NCBI RefSeq assembly: GCF_964022235.1
Contig: NZ_CAXHZL010000015.1
Span: 1 to 64,000, forward strand
Source of the DNA: Limimaricola sp964022235
GTDB lineage: Bacteria > Pseudomonadota > Alphaproteobacteria > Rhodobacterales > Rhodobacteraceae
Direction of reading: 5' to 3'
DNA length: 64,000 bases
In this document: one piece after another, positions 17,615 through 26,985 of the stretch
How positions within the stretch are numbered: position 1 is the stretch's first letter
Layout of the letters: every line of letters starts with the position of its first letter
Made by a program: the position numbers and the translations under genes
Notes under the pieces: model-generated
Databases searched by the model: none
The model's input: only the letters and a program-made list of their open reading frames with translations
Told to the model about the DNA's origin: nothing

Positions 17615-18663
17615 CACGATACCTCTTTGCGCGCGTCTGCCGTCATTTCGAGGATCTTCAGCGTCATCACCTCGTCGACCGTGGGCGCGTCGCCGTCGAA
17701 CTGGCCCAGATCGGCATAGGCGGCGATCTGCGTCTCCCAATTCGCGTGGTTCATGGTGCCCCAGCCGCTCTCGGCAGTGGCGTCGGTGAAGACGAAGCTC
17801 ATCACCTGCTCGACGGCGCGGATCTCGGCCTCGCGGTCCATGTTGGGATAGGCCGCGATCAGCAGATCGACCGCCTCCTCGGGGTTCTCGCGGACATAGT
17901 GCCAGCCGCGCGCCGTGGCGCGGGTAAAGCCCGCCAGCGTCTCGGCCTCGTCCTCGATGGTCTCGTCGGTGGCGTAGTAGACGGTTGCGTAGAGCTGGAT
18001 GCCGGTGTCCCAGAGCATCAGGTCGACCCGCTCCTCGCCCAGCACGTCGAGTGCCGCGATGTTGGTGAGCCAGCCGGTCACGGCGGCGGCCTGCCCGGTC
18101 ATCAGCTGGTTCATGTCCGAGCCCATGTTGACGATCTCGACGTCGTCCTCGGAGATGTCGTTGGCTGCCAGCAGCGCCTTCAGCAGGATATGCGCGGTGG
18201 GCTGGGTGGCGATGGTCTTGCCGATCATGTCCTTGGGCTCGCGGATCGGGTCTTCGGGCAGCGAGAAATAGGTGAAGGGGTGCTTTTGGTAGCCGGCCGC
18301 GAAGGCCTTGATCGGGATGCCCGCGGCGCGGGCGAGCATCACCGAGGGGCTCGACGAGATCTGGCCCACCTCGGCGCGCCCCGCCGCGACCGATCCCACG
18401 CCGTCGACATTGGGGCCGCCGGGGGTGATCTTCAGCTCGACGCCCTCGGCTTCGTAAAACCCCTTGGCCTGTGCCACGACTTCGCCCAGCTGACCGTTGG
18501 ACGCGAGCCAGCCAAGCTGCATCTCGACTGTCTTGAGCCCGGCGGCGTTGGCCGCGCCCACGCCGACGAAGGCGGGCACACCGGTGGCCAAGGCGGCGCC
18601 TCCGGAATACTGCAGGAACTGGCGCTTGCTGATCTTGGTATTCGGCACTGTTCTCGTCTCCAT
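17614..18663 (-). CDS. Periplasmic substrate-binding protein, NMT1/TauA-SsuA type
   Basis: A 349-residue binding protein and first gene of the operon. The N-terminus has a Tat-like signal (KISKRQFLQYSGGAALATG, with Lys-Arg in place of Arg-Arg) and a cleavage region ANAAGLK. The mature part starts VEMQLGWLASNGQLGEVVAQ, with the usual FYEAEGVELKITPGGPN, as in the aliphatic sulfonate/nitrate/pyrimidine group. ATG 18663 places the signal at the very start; the ribosome binding site is weak (CAGGTCG). The ligand is unknown, but the downstream FAD oxidase, CoA-transferase and crotonase suggest a small organic acid that is oxidised and then CoA-activated. Confidence 0.88.
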   Translation of the reverse strand: METRTVPNTKISKRQFLQYSGGAALATGVPAFVGVGAANAAGLKTVEMQLGWLASNGQLGEVVAQAKGFYEAEGVELKITPGGPNVDGVGSVAAGRAEVGQISSSPSVMLARAAGIPIKAFAAGYQKHPFTYFSLPEDPIREPKDMIGKTIATQPTAHILLKALLAANDISEDDVEIVNMGSDMNQLMTGQAAAVTGWLTNIAALDVLGEERVDLMLWDTGIQLYATVYYATDETIEDEAETLAGFTRATARGWHYVRENPEEAVDLLIAAYPNMDREAEIRAVEQVMSFVFTDATAESGWGTMNHANWETQIAAYADLGQFDGDAPTVDEVMTLKILEMTADARKEVS

Positions 18664-19414
18664 GTTGCGACCTGCGGCGCTCTTGCCGGCGCCAGTTGTC
18701 ACCGGAATACTGAAGGGGCCCACCGTTCCAATAAAGAATAAACTTTGCGCCTCATCGCTCTAATTTTGGCAATCAACCGAGAGGGGTTCCGGCGCATGCG
18801 CTTGGTCCCGGCGCTCGAAGCTCAAGGCGATGGCGTCGCTCACCGACCAATGGGCATTCGGGCACCCACTATCGGTGTGGCGCTTGCGCGTCCTTCCCCG
18901 CCACGGCCCAAGGCCTCACCTGTCGACAAGAGATGCCGTTTCGGCCGATTGCAGACAGGAGGCGACAATGAAGGCGCCGTCATCTGTCGCGATCACAGCG
19001 GGTGGGCGATGCCGATGGGGCGTGTCTTGACGCGGCGGGCCACCGCAGGACGAACCCGGCAGGGGAGGTTCGACAACCGAGAGCGGACGGCGCGGTCGCG
19101 CGCCCGGTCGCCGATCCTGCTGGATTTTCGGGTCGGCGCAGGGAGCGGAACATGGTCCGCCCTTGCAGCGCGTCAGCCGTCTAGGTTGGTCATGATCCCG
19201 GCAACGCCGACAGCTCGTAGCCGGGAGGAAAGGCTGGAGCGTCGATATCCGCGCACGCGCAAAGACGCATGAACCTGTGCGCAGGCCGGACGCGCCGGGG
19301 TGGTGACACCGCTTGGTCGCAGACGGGTCCGGCAAGGTCGCGTCGCAGCCGACCCGTCCGGGTTGCTGCGCGCCTTGCCGGACCCGTCCGACATGCCACC
19401 TCGGTAGGGTCGGG
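18664..19414. other. 750-base region between two minus-strand operons
   Basis: I see no gene here. At its left end 18728-18782 is an AT-rich island (AATAAAGAATAAA with a repeated AATAAA, and TAATTTTGGCAATCAA) that is the likely promoter of the SBP-ABC operon. The long open frames across it are Arg/Pro/Ala-rich shadows typical of GC-rich DNA. Near its right end is a large inverted repeat (19322-19388) described separately. Confidence 0.6.
19322..19388 (-). terminator. Large inverted repeat downstream of the sugar ABC operon (possible terminator)
   Basis: GACGGGTCCGGCAAGG (19322-19337) and CCTTGCCGGACCCGTC (19373-19388) are a perfect 16-bp inverted repeat with a 35-base loop. The loop holds a third copy of the GACCCGTCCGG core (19351-19361), so an alternative fold is possible. 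It lies 27 bases beyond the stop of the minus-strand ATPase gene, in the place of a terminator, but has no T-run in that direction. Confidence 0.5.
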
Positions 19415-20472
<1,058 letters not shown>

Positions 20473-20473
<1 letters not shown>

Positions 20474-21756
20474 CACGCACCTCCCTTCGCGTTGCTCTTG
20501 GCCCCGGCCCAAGTGAGCCAGATCGCTGCTGTCCAGGTAAAGGCATCGCCGCCGCAGGGTGTGCCGTCGCAGGGGTCGAAATACTCGAAGAAGCCGTGCT
20601 TCTCGATCAACTCCGCCGTCTCGCGACGCAGCCGCTCGGCGGCCTCTAGGCGGCCCTGATCGACAAGGCCGATCGCCATGAGCGCGTTGACCACGGGCCA
20701 TGACGGGCCGCGCCAGTAGCGGCGCGGGTCGAACTCCTCCGAGGCCGGATCGGCCGAGGGAAAGCCGTAGCGCACCGCGTCCCATAGATCGGTCATGCGG
20801 GTGTCGAGTTCGGCGTTCTCGATGCCCGCGAGGTAGGCGAGGAAGGCGGCCGAGCCGATGCGACCCGAGAACGTCCCGGTCTTGAGGTCGCGCGCGTCGT
20901 ATCCGCGCGTTTCCGCGTTCCAGATCGAGGGCACGGCGGCCCGCAGATCGGCGGCCCAGCCTTCGATCTCGCTCACATCGTGGCCCAAGCTCCGGCCCAG
21001 CGCGGCGAGATCGTCATGCGCGCGCAGCAGGATGAAGGTGATGCCCGGATCGGCCATCAGGAACGGGCCGTTCTTCACGATCTCGGCCTGGTCCCAGCCG
21101 CAGTTGCGACCGAACTGGACCATGGCGATGTAGCGGTCGTAATCCGCCTTGCCGGGGCGCATGGAGGGGTCGACATGGCCGGTGTCGCGGCGGGTGTACT
21201 CACCGACATTCGAGCCATCGACATTGCTCATGCCGATATCCCAGTCGGGGCAGTTGTCACGCCCGGATTCCCACGGGTGGGTGATCGCCACCACGCCCGA
21301 GCCGCAGCGGAAGTCGTGCCACCAGCGGTGCCAGGCAAGCATCTTGGGATACAGCGCCGCCATCCGGTCGCGGCCCGCCTGCGGGTCCATGTCGAAGATC
21401 TGGCGCGCCATGGTCGCGGCGACGGGTGGCTGGCTGATGCCGGAGGTCGCGGGCGATTTGCCGGTGCCCCAGACGTCGGGGCCGGGAAAGTAGCCCGGAT
21501 CGGGCTGGTGAAAGATGATGTGCGGCACCATGCCGTCGTCCCACTGGGCCGAAAACAGCGTGTCGAACTCGGTCCAGGCGCGGTCCAGATCGTAGCTGGC
21601 AAACCCCCACGCCGCGAAGGCGCTGTCCCAGTTCCACTGGTAGGGATAGAGCCCGTCGGTCGGCACGGTATAGCCGCCACGATCGTTGCCTTGCAGGATC
21701 GCGCGGGCCTGATCGTCGAGGGCGGGCGAGATGCGAATTGAGGACATGATGTTCAT
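20473..21756 (-). CDS. GH63-type glycoside hydrolase, predicted mannosyl-/glucosylglycerate hydrolase
   Basis: A 427-residue (alpha/alpha)6-barrel hydrolase with no signal peptide, so it acts in the cytoplasm on an imported sugar. YQWNWDSAFAAWG (39-51), HPWESGRDNCPDWD (160-173, with Asp167 as likely acid), YWRGPSWPVVNAL and FFEYFDP followed by FTWTAA (Glu391 as likely base) match the bacterial GH63 enzymes that cleave 2-O-alpha-mannosylglycerate and glucosylglycerate (Thermus MgH, Mycobacterium GgH). This is recognition from memory of family motifs. Support from context: it lies inside a sugar importer operon and a glycerate 2-kinase gene follows. ATG 21756 overlaps the permease stop by 4 bases (ATGA); a second ATG at 21747 is possible. 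Trehalose or another alpha-glucoside remains an alternative substrate. Confidence 0.78.
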
Positions 21757-22961
21757 CCTTTGACAGAGCCTGCGGTGAGGCCTTTGGTCATGAAGCGTTC
21801 GAGGCAGAGGAAAAGCGCCATGATCGGCACGGTGGCGATCACGGAGCCCGCCATCAGGTGCTGGCGCGGGATCTCGGAGGAGTTGAGGGCGGCGATGCCG
21901 CGGGTGAGCGTGAATTTCGACGGGTCGTCGAGCAGCATGAAGGCCAGCAGGAACTCGTTCCACGCGATCATGAAGACGTAGAGCGACACGCTCGCCAGCG
22001 CCGGCATCGACAGCGGCAGGGTGATCTGCCAGATCACCTTGAGCCGCGACAGACCGTCCATGAGACCGGCCTCCTCGATCTCGGCCGGCAGGCCGCGAAA
22101 GTAGCCCTGCAGCATGTAGAGCGCGACCGGGATCGTGGTGACCGGGTAGATCATGACGATGCCGAAGATCGAGTTGCGCAGGCCCAGCATCGAAAATGCG
22201 ATGTAGATCGGCAGTGCCAGAACGATCATCGGCACCATGTAGATCAGCAGGATCGAGCGCGAGATCGCGGCCCGGCCCGCAAAGCGCAGCCGCGCCACCG
22301 CATAGGCGCCGGGGATGGCGAACAGAAGCGTGATGGCCACGGTCAGCACCGAGACGAGGAACGAGGTCCAGAGGTAGCTGCCGAAGTTGAACTGGCCGAA
22401 CAGCTCGGAATAGCTGCGAAACAGCTCCCAGCCCTTCGACAGGTCGATCGAGAAGTCTAGCGGGTTCTGGATCAGCTCGGATTGGTTCTTCAGCGAGGTC
22501 ATCACCATCACGTAGAAGGGGATGGCGACGATCGCGGTGAAGAAGATGTAGCCGAAGCCCGTGAGGAAACGGATCACCGAGGCCTCGAATTCGTGCCGGG
22601 TGAGCGGACCGGGGCGGCAGCCCTCCATCATCGCGGCGAGCGGCCAGCCGGTGGCGCCCCCCACGACCGCGCCCGACAAGAGCGTGGTCCACAGCGCGAT
22701 CTGCGGCCCGGTGACGACCGAGGCGATGGGGGTAAGAGAGAGAAGCGCCCCGAGGCCAAGGCCCACCGGCCCGGCAAACCGCGGCATGGCGACGGCGAGC
22801 GCGCCGAGACCCGCCCCCACAAGCGCCGCGCCGATCCCGCCGGGACGGAACGCGCCCCCCGTGGCAAAGGAGAAGACGACGGCGGTGGTGGTGGCGATGA
22901 CCAGCGCCCAGAACAGGCCCAGAAGCGGCCCCGCGACGTATCCGTGACGGAAGATGCTCAT
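21753..22961 (-). CDS. Sugar ABC permease, MalG type, with extra N-terminal membrane region
   Basis: The last about 275 residues are an ordinary MalG-type permease: YIFFTAIVAIPFYVMVMTSL, then the EAA loop EEAGLMDGLSRLKVIWQITL, and a C-terminal amphipathic end. At 402 residues it is about 120 longer than the family because the N-terminus adds roughly four hydrophobic segments (residues about 8-112: LFWALVIATTTAVVFSFATG, GAALVGAGLGALAVAMP, VGLGLGALLSLTPIASVV, LLSGAVVGGATGWPLAA). A role for them is unknown; they are encoded in frame without a good internal start until after residue 110. It overlaps the MalF-type gene by 4 bases. Confidence 0.88.
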   Translation of the reverse strand: MSIFRHGYVAGPLLGLFWALVIATTTAVVFSFATGGAFRPGGIGAALVGAGLGALAVAMPRFAGPVGLGLGALLSLTPIASVVTGPQIALWTTLLSGAVVGGATGWPLAAMMEGCRPGPLTRHEFEASVIRFLTGFGYIFFTAIVAIPFYVMVMTSLKNQSELIQNPLDFSIDLSKGWELFRSYSELFGQFNFGSYLWTSFLVSVLTVAITLLFAIPGAYAVARLRFAGRAAISRSILLIYMVPMIVLALPIYIAFSMLGLRNSIFGIVMIYPVTTIPVALYMLQGYFRGLPAEIEEAGLMDGLSRLKVIWQITLPLSMPALASVSLYVFMIAWNEFLLAFMLLDDPSKFTLTRGIAALNSSEIPRQHLMAGSVIATVPIMALFLCLERFMTKGLTAGSVKG

Positions 22962-24262
22962 AGCCCCTCCTCCTGGCTGATGAAGCGGAAGAACAGGAAG
23001 CTGAACACCAGAAGGCAGGCGAAGATCACCACGGCCACCGCCGCCCCCGCCCCGATGTTGGAAACGGCGAAAGCCTGTTCATAGACGTTGACGGTGAGGG
23101 TCCGGGTGCCGGCGTTGCCACCGGTCAGCAGGAAGATGTCGTCGAACTTGTTGAAGGTCCAGATGAAGCGCAGCAGGAACAGCACCGACAGGATGCCCAG
23201 AAGCTGCGGCATCGAAAGATACCAGAACTGCTGGAACGGGCTCGCGCCATCCATGTCGGCGGCCTCGTACATGTCGGTGTCGATCGACTGCATCCGAGCG
23301 AGGATGAACAGGAACGACAGCGGGAAGTAGCGCCAGACCTCGAACAGGATCACCATGATCAGCGCGAGAGGACGCTGACCGAAGAAGTTGATCGCCTCGT
23401 CGGTGACGCCCATCTGGATCAGCAGCGCGTTGGCCGAGCCCGAGAAGGGGTCGAACAGGATGATCCAAGTGAAGGCCACGGCGATTACCGGGGCCACGTA
23501 GGGAAAGAGATAAAGCCCGCGCAGCACCCCCTGCCCCCTGAACGACTTGTCGAGGAGCAGCGCTGCGAAAAGGCCGAAGACCAGCGCGCCGATGGTGCCG
23601 AAGACGGTGTAGACCAGCGTCACCCAGAGCACGCCCCAGAACTCGGAGCCGTCGAAGACGCGGGCGAAGTTCTCGAAGGTGAACTCGCCGGAGGTCAGCA
23701 CGTTGGAGGCGCGGCCCGTCAGACCCGGCGGGCTGTCGGGCAGCTCCATCCCCGCATCGGCAAAGGCCTGACCGATGGTGACGGGGATCTCGATGGTCTC
23801 GCGGTGGCCGCCCTCGAAATCGCCCAAGTCGCAGCTGAGCGCCAGCCCATCGAGCGCACAGCGCGGGTCGAGTTCGCCGATCACGAGCCCCTCGGGCAAG
23901 GTATCGGTGAGCACCACGCCCGAGATCACCTGGTCCTGGCTCGAATTGCGCAGCCGGTAGCGCAGCGTCGCCTCGTCGCCCACTGCCTCGGGGCGGCCGC
24001 GCAGATCCTCGCTGACCACCGGGACCGGCGGGCGCAGATCGGCGAGGCCCACGGGCTTCACGCTGATCCAGAAGATCGCGAGCAGCGGCAGCACCACGAC
24101 GAGCGTGACGGCGGTGACGGTCGGAAGCAGCAGGCCCCAGGCCAGCCGCGCCTCGCGGCGCTCCAGCGGGTTGCGGCCCTTGGGCGGTGTCGGCGCGGGT
24201 CGGCTGGTGTCGGCGCTTTGGCCGAGCGGCGCCGGCCCACTTCGTGGGGTCTGGGCGGTCAT
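22958..24262 (-). CDS. Sugar ABC permease, MalF type, with a DUF11-like periplasmic insert
   Basis: A 434-residue permease. A cytoplasmic Pro-rich N-terminus is followed by TM1 (LLLPTVTAVTLVVVLPLLAI, residues 44-63), then about 130 residues outside the membrane, then the permease core (FGTIGALVFGLFAALLLDKS; EAA loop EAADMDGASPFQQFWYLSMP). Residues about 96-165 of the outside part read like a DUF11/Ig-like unit: LRYRLRNSSQDQVISGVVL, TDTLPEGLVIGELDP, with Cys135 and Cys144 able to form a disulfide. MalF of E. coli has an Ig-like P2 loop at the same place, so this may be a capping domain for the binding protein, but of different sequence. The gene is in the middle of the sugar operon. Confidence 0.87.
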   Translation of the reverse strand: MTAQTPRSGPAPLGQSADTSRPAPTPPKGRNPLERREARLAWGLLLPTVTAVTLVVVLPLLAIFWISVKPVGLADLRPPVPVVSEDLRGRPEAVGDEATLRYRLRNSSQDQVISGVVLTDTLPEGLVIGELDPRCALDGLALSCDLGDFEGGHRETIEIPVTIGQAFADAGMELPDSPPGLTGRASNVLTSGEFTFENFARVFDGSEFWGVLWVTLVYTVFGTIGALVFGLFAALLLDKSFRGQGVLRGLYLFPYVAPVIAVAFTWIILFDPFSGSANALLIQMGVTDEAINFFGQRPLALIMVILFEVWRYFPLSFLFILARMQSIDTDMYEAADMDGASPFQQFWYLSMPQLLGILSVLFLLRFIWTFNKFDDIFLLTGGNAGTRTLTVNVYEQAFAVSNIGAGAAVAVVIFACLLVFSFLFFRFISQEEGL

Positions 24263-24350
24263 GGTCCGGTCCTCGCGGATGTCGGATGAAAAAGAGGGGT
24301 TGGGGGGCGGCCCCTCGCGGGGAGGAACGCGAAGGGCCGCCCGGCCGCGA

Positions 24351-25703
24351 TCACTGGATCGCGGCCAGCTCGTCGTTCATGGCCTGAACGGCGGCGGGCG
24401 CGTCGATCTGCCCGTCAATGTACTGGCGCACCACGCGGTTGATGGCTTGGGAGTTGATCATCTTGGAGGCCAGCGCCAGCTGCCCCTCCTCGACGCCCCA
24501 GCGCTGGGCCACGTCGAGCCCGCCAACGATCTCGTCGATCATCGCCTGATCGTAGAGTTCGGACATCGGCTTCTTGCGGTCGACACCCATCGGCAGCTTG
24601 GCCCATTCCTCCGAAAACTCGGAGGGGTTCTCGGAGGTGCCGCGCCGCACCGGGAACTTGCCCTCGGGCGCGATCGACAGCGTCTTGGTATAGCCCTCGT
24701 TCATCGAGAACTCGACGAACTCCATCGCCGCGTCGGTCGAGGCGTCGTTGGTGATGCCGAAGTAGCGGATGTCGGCCCAGGCCGCGCCCTCGGGGTTGGA
24801 GGGGCCCGAGAAGTTGGTGACGACGTCGGTCTTGGAGGCGAGCTCGGGCGAGGTCGGATCGTCGTTGATCGTGGGCGGAGCGCTGTCGCGCAGACCGGCC
24901 AGCTCGTCGAGGATGAAGGGCGACCAGATGATCATCGCCGCGTTGCCCGAAAAGTAGAGCGAGCGCGACTGATCCCAGTAGAGTTCACCCGGGGGCGAGG
25001 CTTCGGCGAGGGCCTTGTAGAACTCCAGCACCTCGGTGGTTGCAGCCTCGTCAAGCGGCTGCGCGCCGTCGGGGCCGACCGGCGAGACGCCGTTGGCGAG
25101 GAACACGTGCTCGAGCACCTGGCTCATGAAATTCTCGTCGACCTTGGTGGCGGCGACAAAGCCGTACATCTCGGGCGGGTTGTGCAGCGCCTCGAGGGCC
25201 GCGCGCACGGCATCGAAGGAGGTCGGTGCCTCGAGCCCGGCCTCTTCGAACAGATCCTTGCGGTAGACGATCATCTGGGTCCAGCCGTCGACCGGGACGC
25301 TGGCATAGCCGCCGCCCTCGAGCTCCGCCATGGCGAGCGCGCCGGGGGCGAAGCTGTCCTCGCCCAGGTTCTCGATCACATCGGTCGCGGCATCGATGTC
25401 GAGAATGCCCGCATCGACCCAAGGCAGCGCGTATTGCAGCGTGTGGTAGATCACGTCCGGCAGGTCACCGGCGGCATAGGCGGCGGTGGCACGGGTGCCG
25501 AGATCGCTCTCGGTAACCGGGATCACCTCGACCGAATGGCCCGAGGAGGCCTCGAACTCGGCCGCTAGCTCCTGCTGGGCCGCGAGCCGCTCGGGCTGCT
25601 CCTCGGTGGTCCAGAAGCGCAGTTCCTCGGCCTGCGCCGCCCCTGCGGTAAGCGCGATCAGCGCCGCACCGGCCATCAGACGGGTCTTGTGGGTCGTGGT
25701 CAT
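24351..25703 (-). CDS. Extracellular sugar-binding protein, MalE/family 1
   Basis: A 450-residue periplasmic binding protein. It has a normal Sec signal (KTRLMAGAALIALTAGAAQA, cleavage before EELRFW) and family 1 landmarks: YAAGDLPDVIYHTLQYALPW, MIVYRKDLFEEAGLEAPTSF and GNAAMIIWSPFILDEL. The aromatic residues (DGWTQM, WSPF, ELYWDQSR) would stack on a sugar. GGAGGAGAGACC just before ATG 25703 is a strong ribosome binding site. The gene follows lacI after 23 bases. Given the GH63 and glycerate kinase genes, its ligand is predicted to be mannosylglycerate or glucosylglycerate, an acidic disaccharide-like solute. Confidence 0.9.
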   Translation of the reverse strand: MTTTHKTRLMAGAALIALTAGAAQAEELRFWTTEEQPERLAAQQELAAEFEASSGHSVEVIPVTESDLGTRATAAYAAGDLPDVIYHTLQYALPWVDAGILDIDAATDVIENLGEDSFAPGALAMAELEGGGYASVPVDGWTQMIVYRKDLFEEAGLEAPTSFDAVRAALEALHNPPEMYGFVAATKVDENFMSQVLEHVFLANGVSPVGPDGAQPLDEAATTEVLEFYKALAEASPPGELYWDQSRSLYFSGNAAMIIWSPFILDELAGLRDSAPPTINDDPTSPELASKTDVVTNFSGPSNPEGAAWADIRYFGITNDASTDAAMEFVEFSMNEGYTKTLSIAPEGKFPVRRGTSENPSEFSEEWAKLPMGVDRKKPMSELYDQAMIDEIVGGLDVAQRWGVEEGQLALASKMINSQAINRVVRQYIDGQIDAPAAVQAMNDELAAIQ

Positions 25704-25726
25704 GGTCTCTCCTCCCATGGTGAAAA

Positions 25727-26833
25727 TCATGTGGTTTCGCGCGCGAGGCGCTGCGCCAGCGCGCCCGAGTCGAGCCTCGGCGGCCCGGCCGATCCCCGGT
25801 CGGCGAAGACGGCGGGCGCGGTTTCGCGCAGCTCTTCGGGTGAAGTCCCCCGGATGCGGGCGATCAGCATCTCGGCGAGCCGCTGGCCCGCCGCACGGGT
25901 GTCCACCTTGAACGACGACAAGGGCGGATCGGCATAGGCCCCGTCGGGCACGCCGTCATAGCTGATGACCGACAGGTCGCGCCCCACCCGCAGACCCAGA
26001 TCGGCGCAGACGCGGTAGAGCCCGAGCGCCGCGTGATCGACCGCGAAAACCACCGCTGTGGGCGGGGCATCGAGCGCCAGAAGCGCCCGGGTCTCGCGGG
26101 CGCCGTCCTCGGTGCGCAGCGCCTCGCTGCGGATCAGCACGGGGTCTTCGATCAACCCTGCGGCGGCGAGGCCGGCCCGGTAGCCGGCCAGCCGCAACCG
26201 GCTGTAATTATAGCGCCCACCCCCGTTCACGAAGGCGATCCGATGATGACCCAGCCGCGACAGATGCACGACCGCATCACGCATCGCGTCTTCGCCGAGG
26301 ATGTCGAACCACGCGCAGCCCTCGGGCTTGGCAGTACGTCCGAACATGACGAAGGGCACGTCATGCGCCCTGAGCAGCGCCACACGCGCGTCGTCGGACA
26401 AGGTGCGCGGAAGGATGAAGCCGTCGGCCTTCCGGTCCTCGACCAGCTGCGCCATGGTGCGCACAGTGCGCGCCTCACTGTCGGCGGTCGCCACGGTGAG
26501 GGTCCAGCCCTCGGCGCTGGCCGCGACCGAGATCCCGGCGAGAAAGTCGGCGAGGAACGGGCGTTGCGAGTCGTGGTCGTCGATCTGCACGACCAACCCC
26601 AGCGCGCGCACCCGCCCGGTGCGGATCGCCTGGGCGTGGCTCAGGGGCCGATACCCCATCGTCTCCGCGCCCCGGCGCACTCTGAGCCGGGTGCTTTCGG
26701 AGATGTCGGGATAGCCGTTCAACGCCCGGCTGACCGTGCTCTTGCTCAGCCCGAGAGCTGCGGACAGCTGGGTAATGGTCACCCGCCCCTGAGGCGCCTC
26801 GGCCGGTCCTAGATCATGAACGGTCTGGATCAC
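25727..26833 (-). CDS. LacI-family regulator of the sugar operon
   Basis: A 368-residue LacI/GalR protein. The N-terminal helix-turn-helix is VTITQLSAALGLSKSTVSRA then LNGYPDISESTRLRVRRGAE; the effector domain follows (GLVVQIDDHDSQRPFLADFL, FVNGGGRYNYSRLRLAGYRA, VISYDGVPDGAYADPPLSSF). It is the first gene of its operon, so it represses its own expression as well as the importer. A perfect 16-bp operator-like palindrome lies 31-46 bases upstream of its start. Its inducer is presumably the imported solute or the released hexose. Confidence 0.92.
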   Translation of the reverse strand: MIQTVHDLGPAEAPQGRVTITQLSAALGLSKSTVSRALNGYPDISESTRLRVRRGAETMGYRPLSHAQAIRTGRVRALGLVVQIDDHDSQRPFLADFLAGISVAASAEGWTLTVATADSEARTVRTMAQLVEDRKADGFILPRTLSDDARVALLRAHDVPFVMFGRTAKPEGCAWFDILGEDAMRDAVVHLSRLGHHRIAFVNGGGRYNYSRLRLAGYRAGLAAAGLIEDPVLIRSEALRTEDGARETRALLALDAPPTAVVFAVDHAALGLYRVCADLGLRVGRDLSVISYDGVPDGAYADPPLSSFKVDTRAAGQRLAEMLIARIRGTSPEELRETAPAVFADRGSAGPPRLDSGALAQRLARETT

Positions 26834-26879
26834 TTCGAATCCCCCTTGATTCGAAGCTCGGTTCCGAAACCGGTTTCGG
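26834..26879 (-). promoter_or_regulatory. LacI operator CCGAAACCGGTTTCGG and a second inverted repeat
   Basis: 26864-26879 is a perfect 16-bp palindrome with a central CCGG/CG step, typical of LacI-family operators (compare the AAACCGGTTT core of AglR/CscR-type sites). Between it and the lacI start is another inverted repeat, TTCGAAT (26834-26840) and ATTCGAA (26849-26855). The two sites would place repressor over the promoter and the ribosome binding region. Confidence 0.75.
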
Positions 26880-26985
26880 CAATTGGTATTTCGTTAATTC
26901 GCCATCTTTCGACGCTGCACTGCCGCATTACTTGCGACGGCAACCACGGTAGCGCGACGCTCGTGGTTGCCTGACACGGCGGTAA

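Noticed and set aside
18745..19272. A 175-codon ORF between the two ABC operons
   Set aside because: Arg/Pro/Ala-rich with no domain, signal or ribosome binding site, and it overlaps an AT-rich promoter-like stretch.
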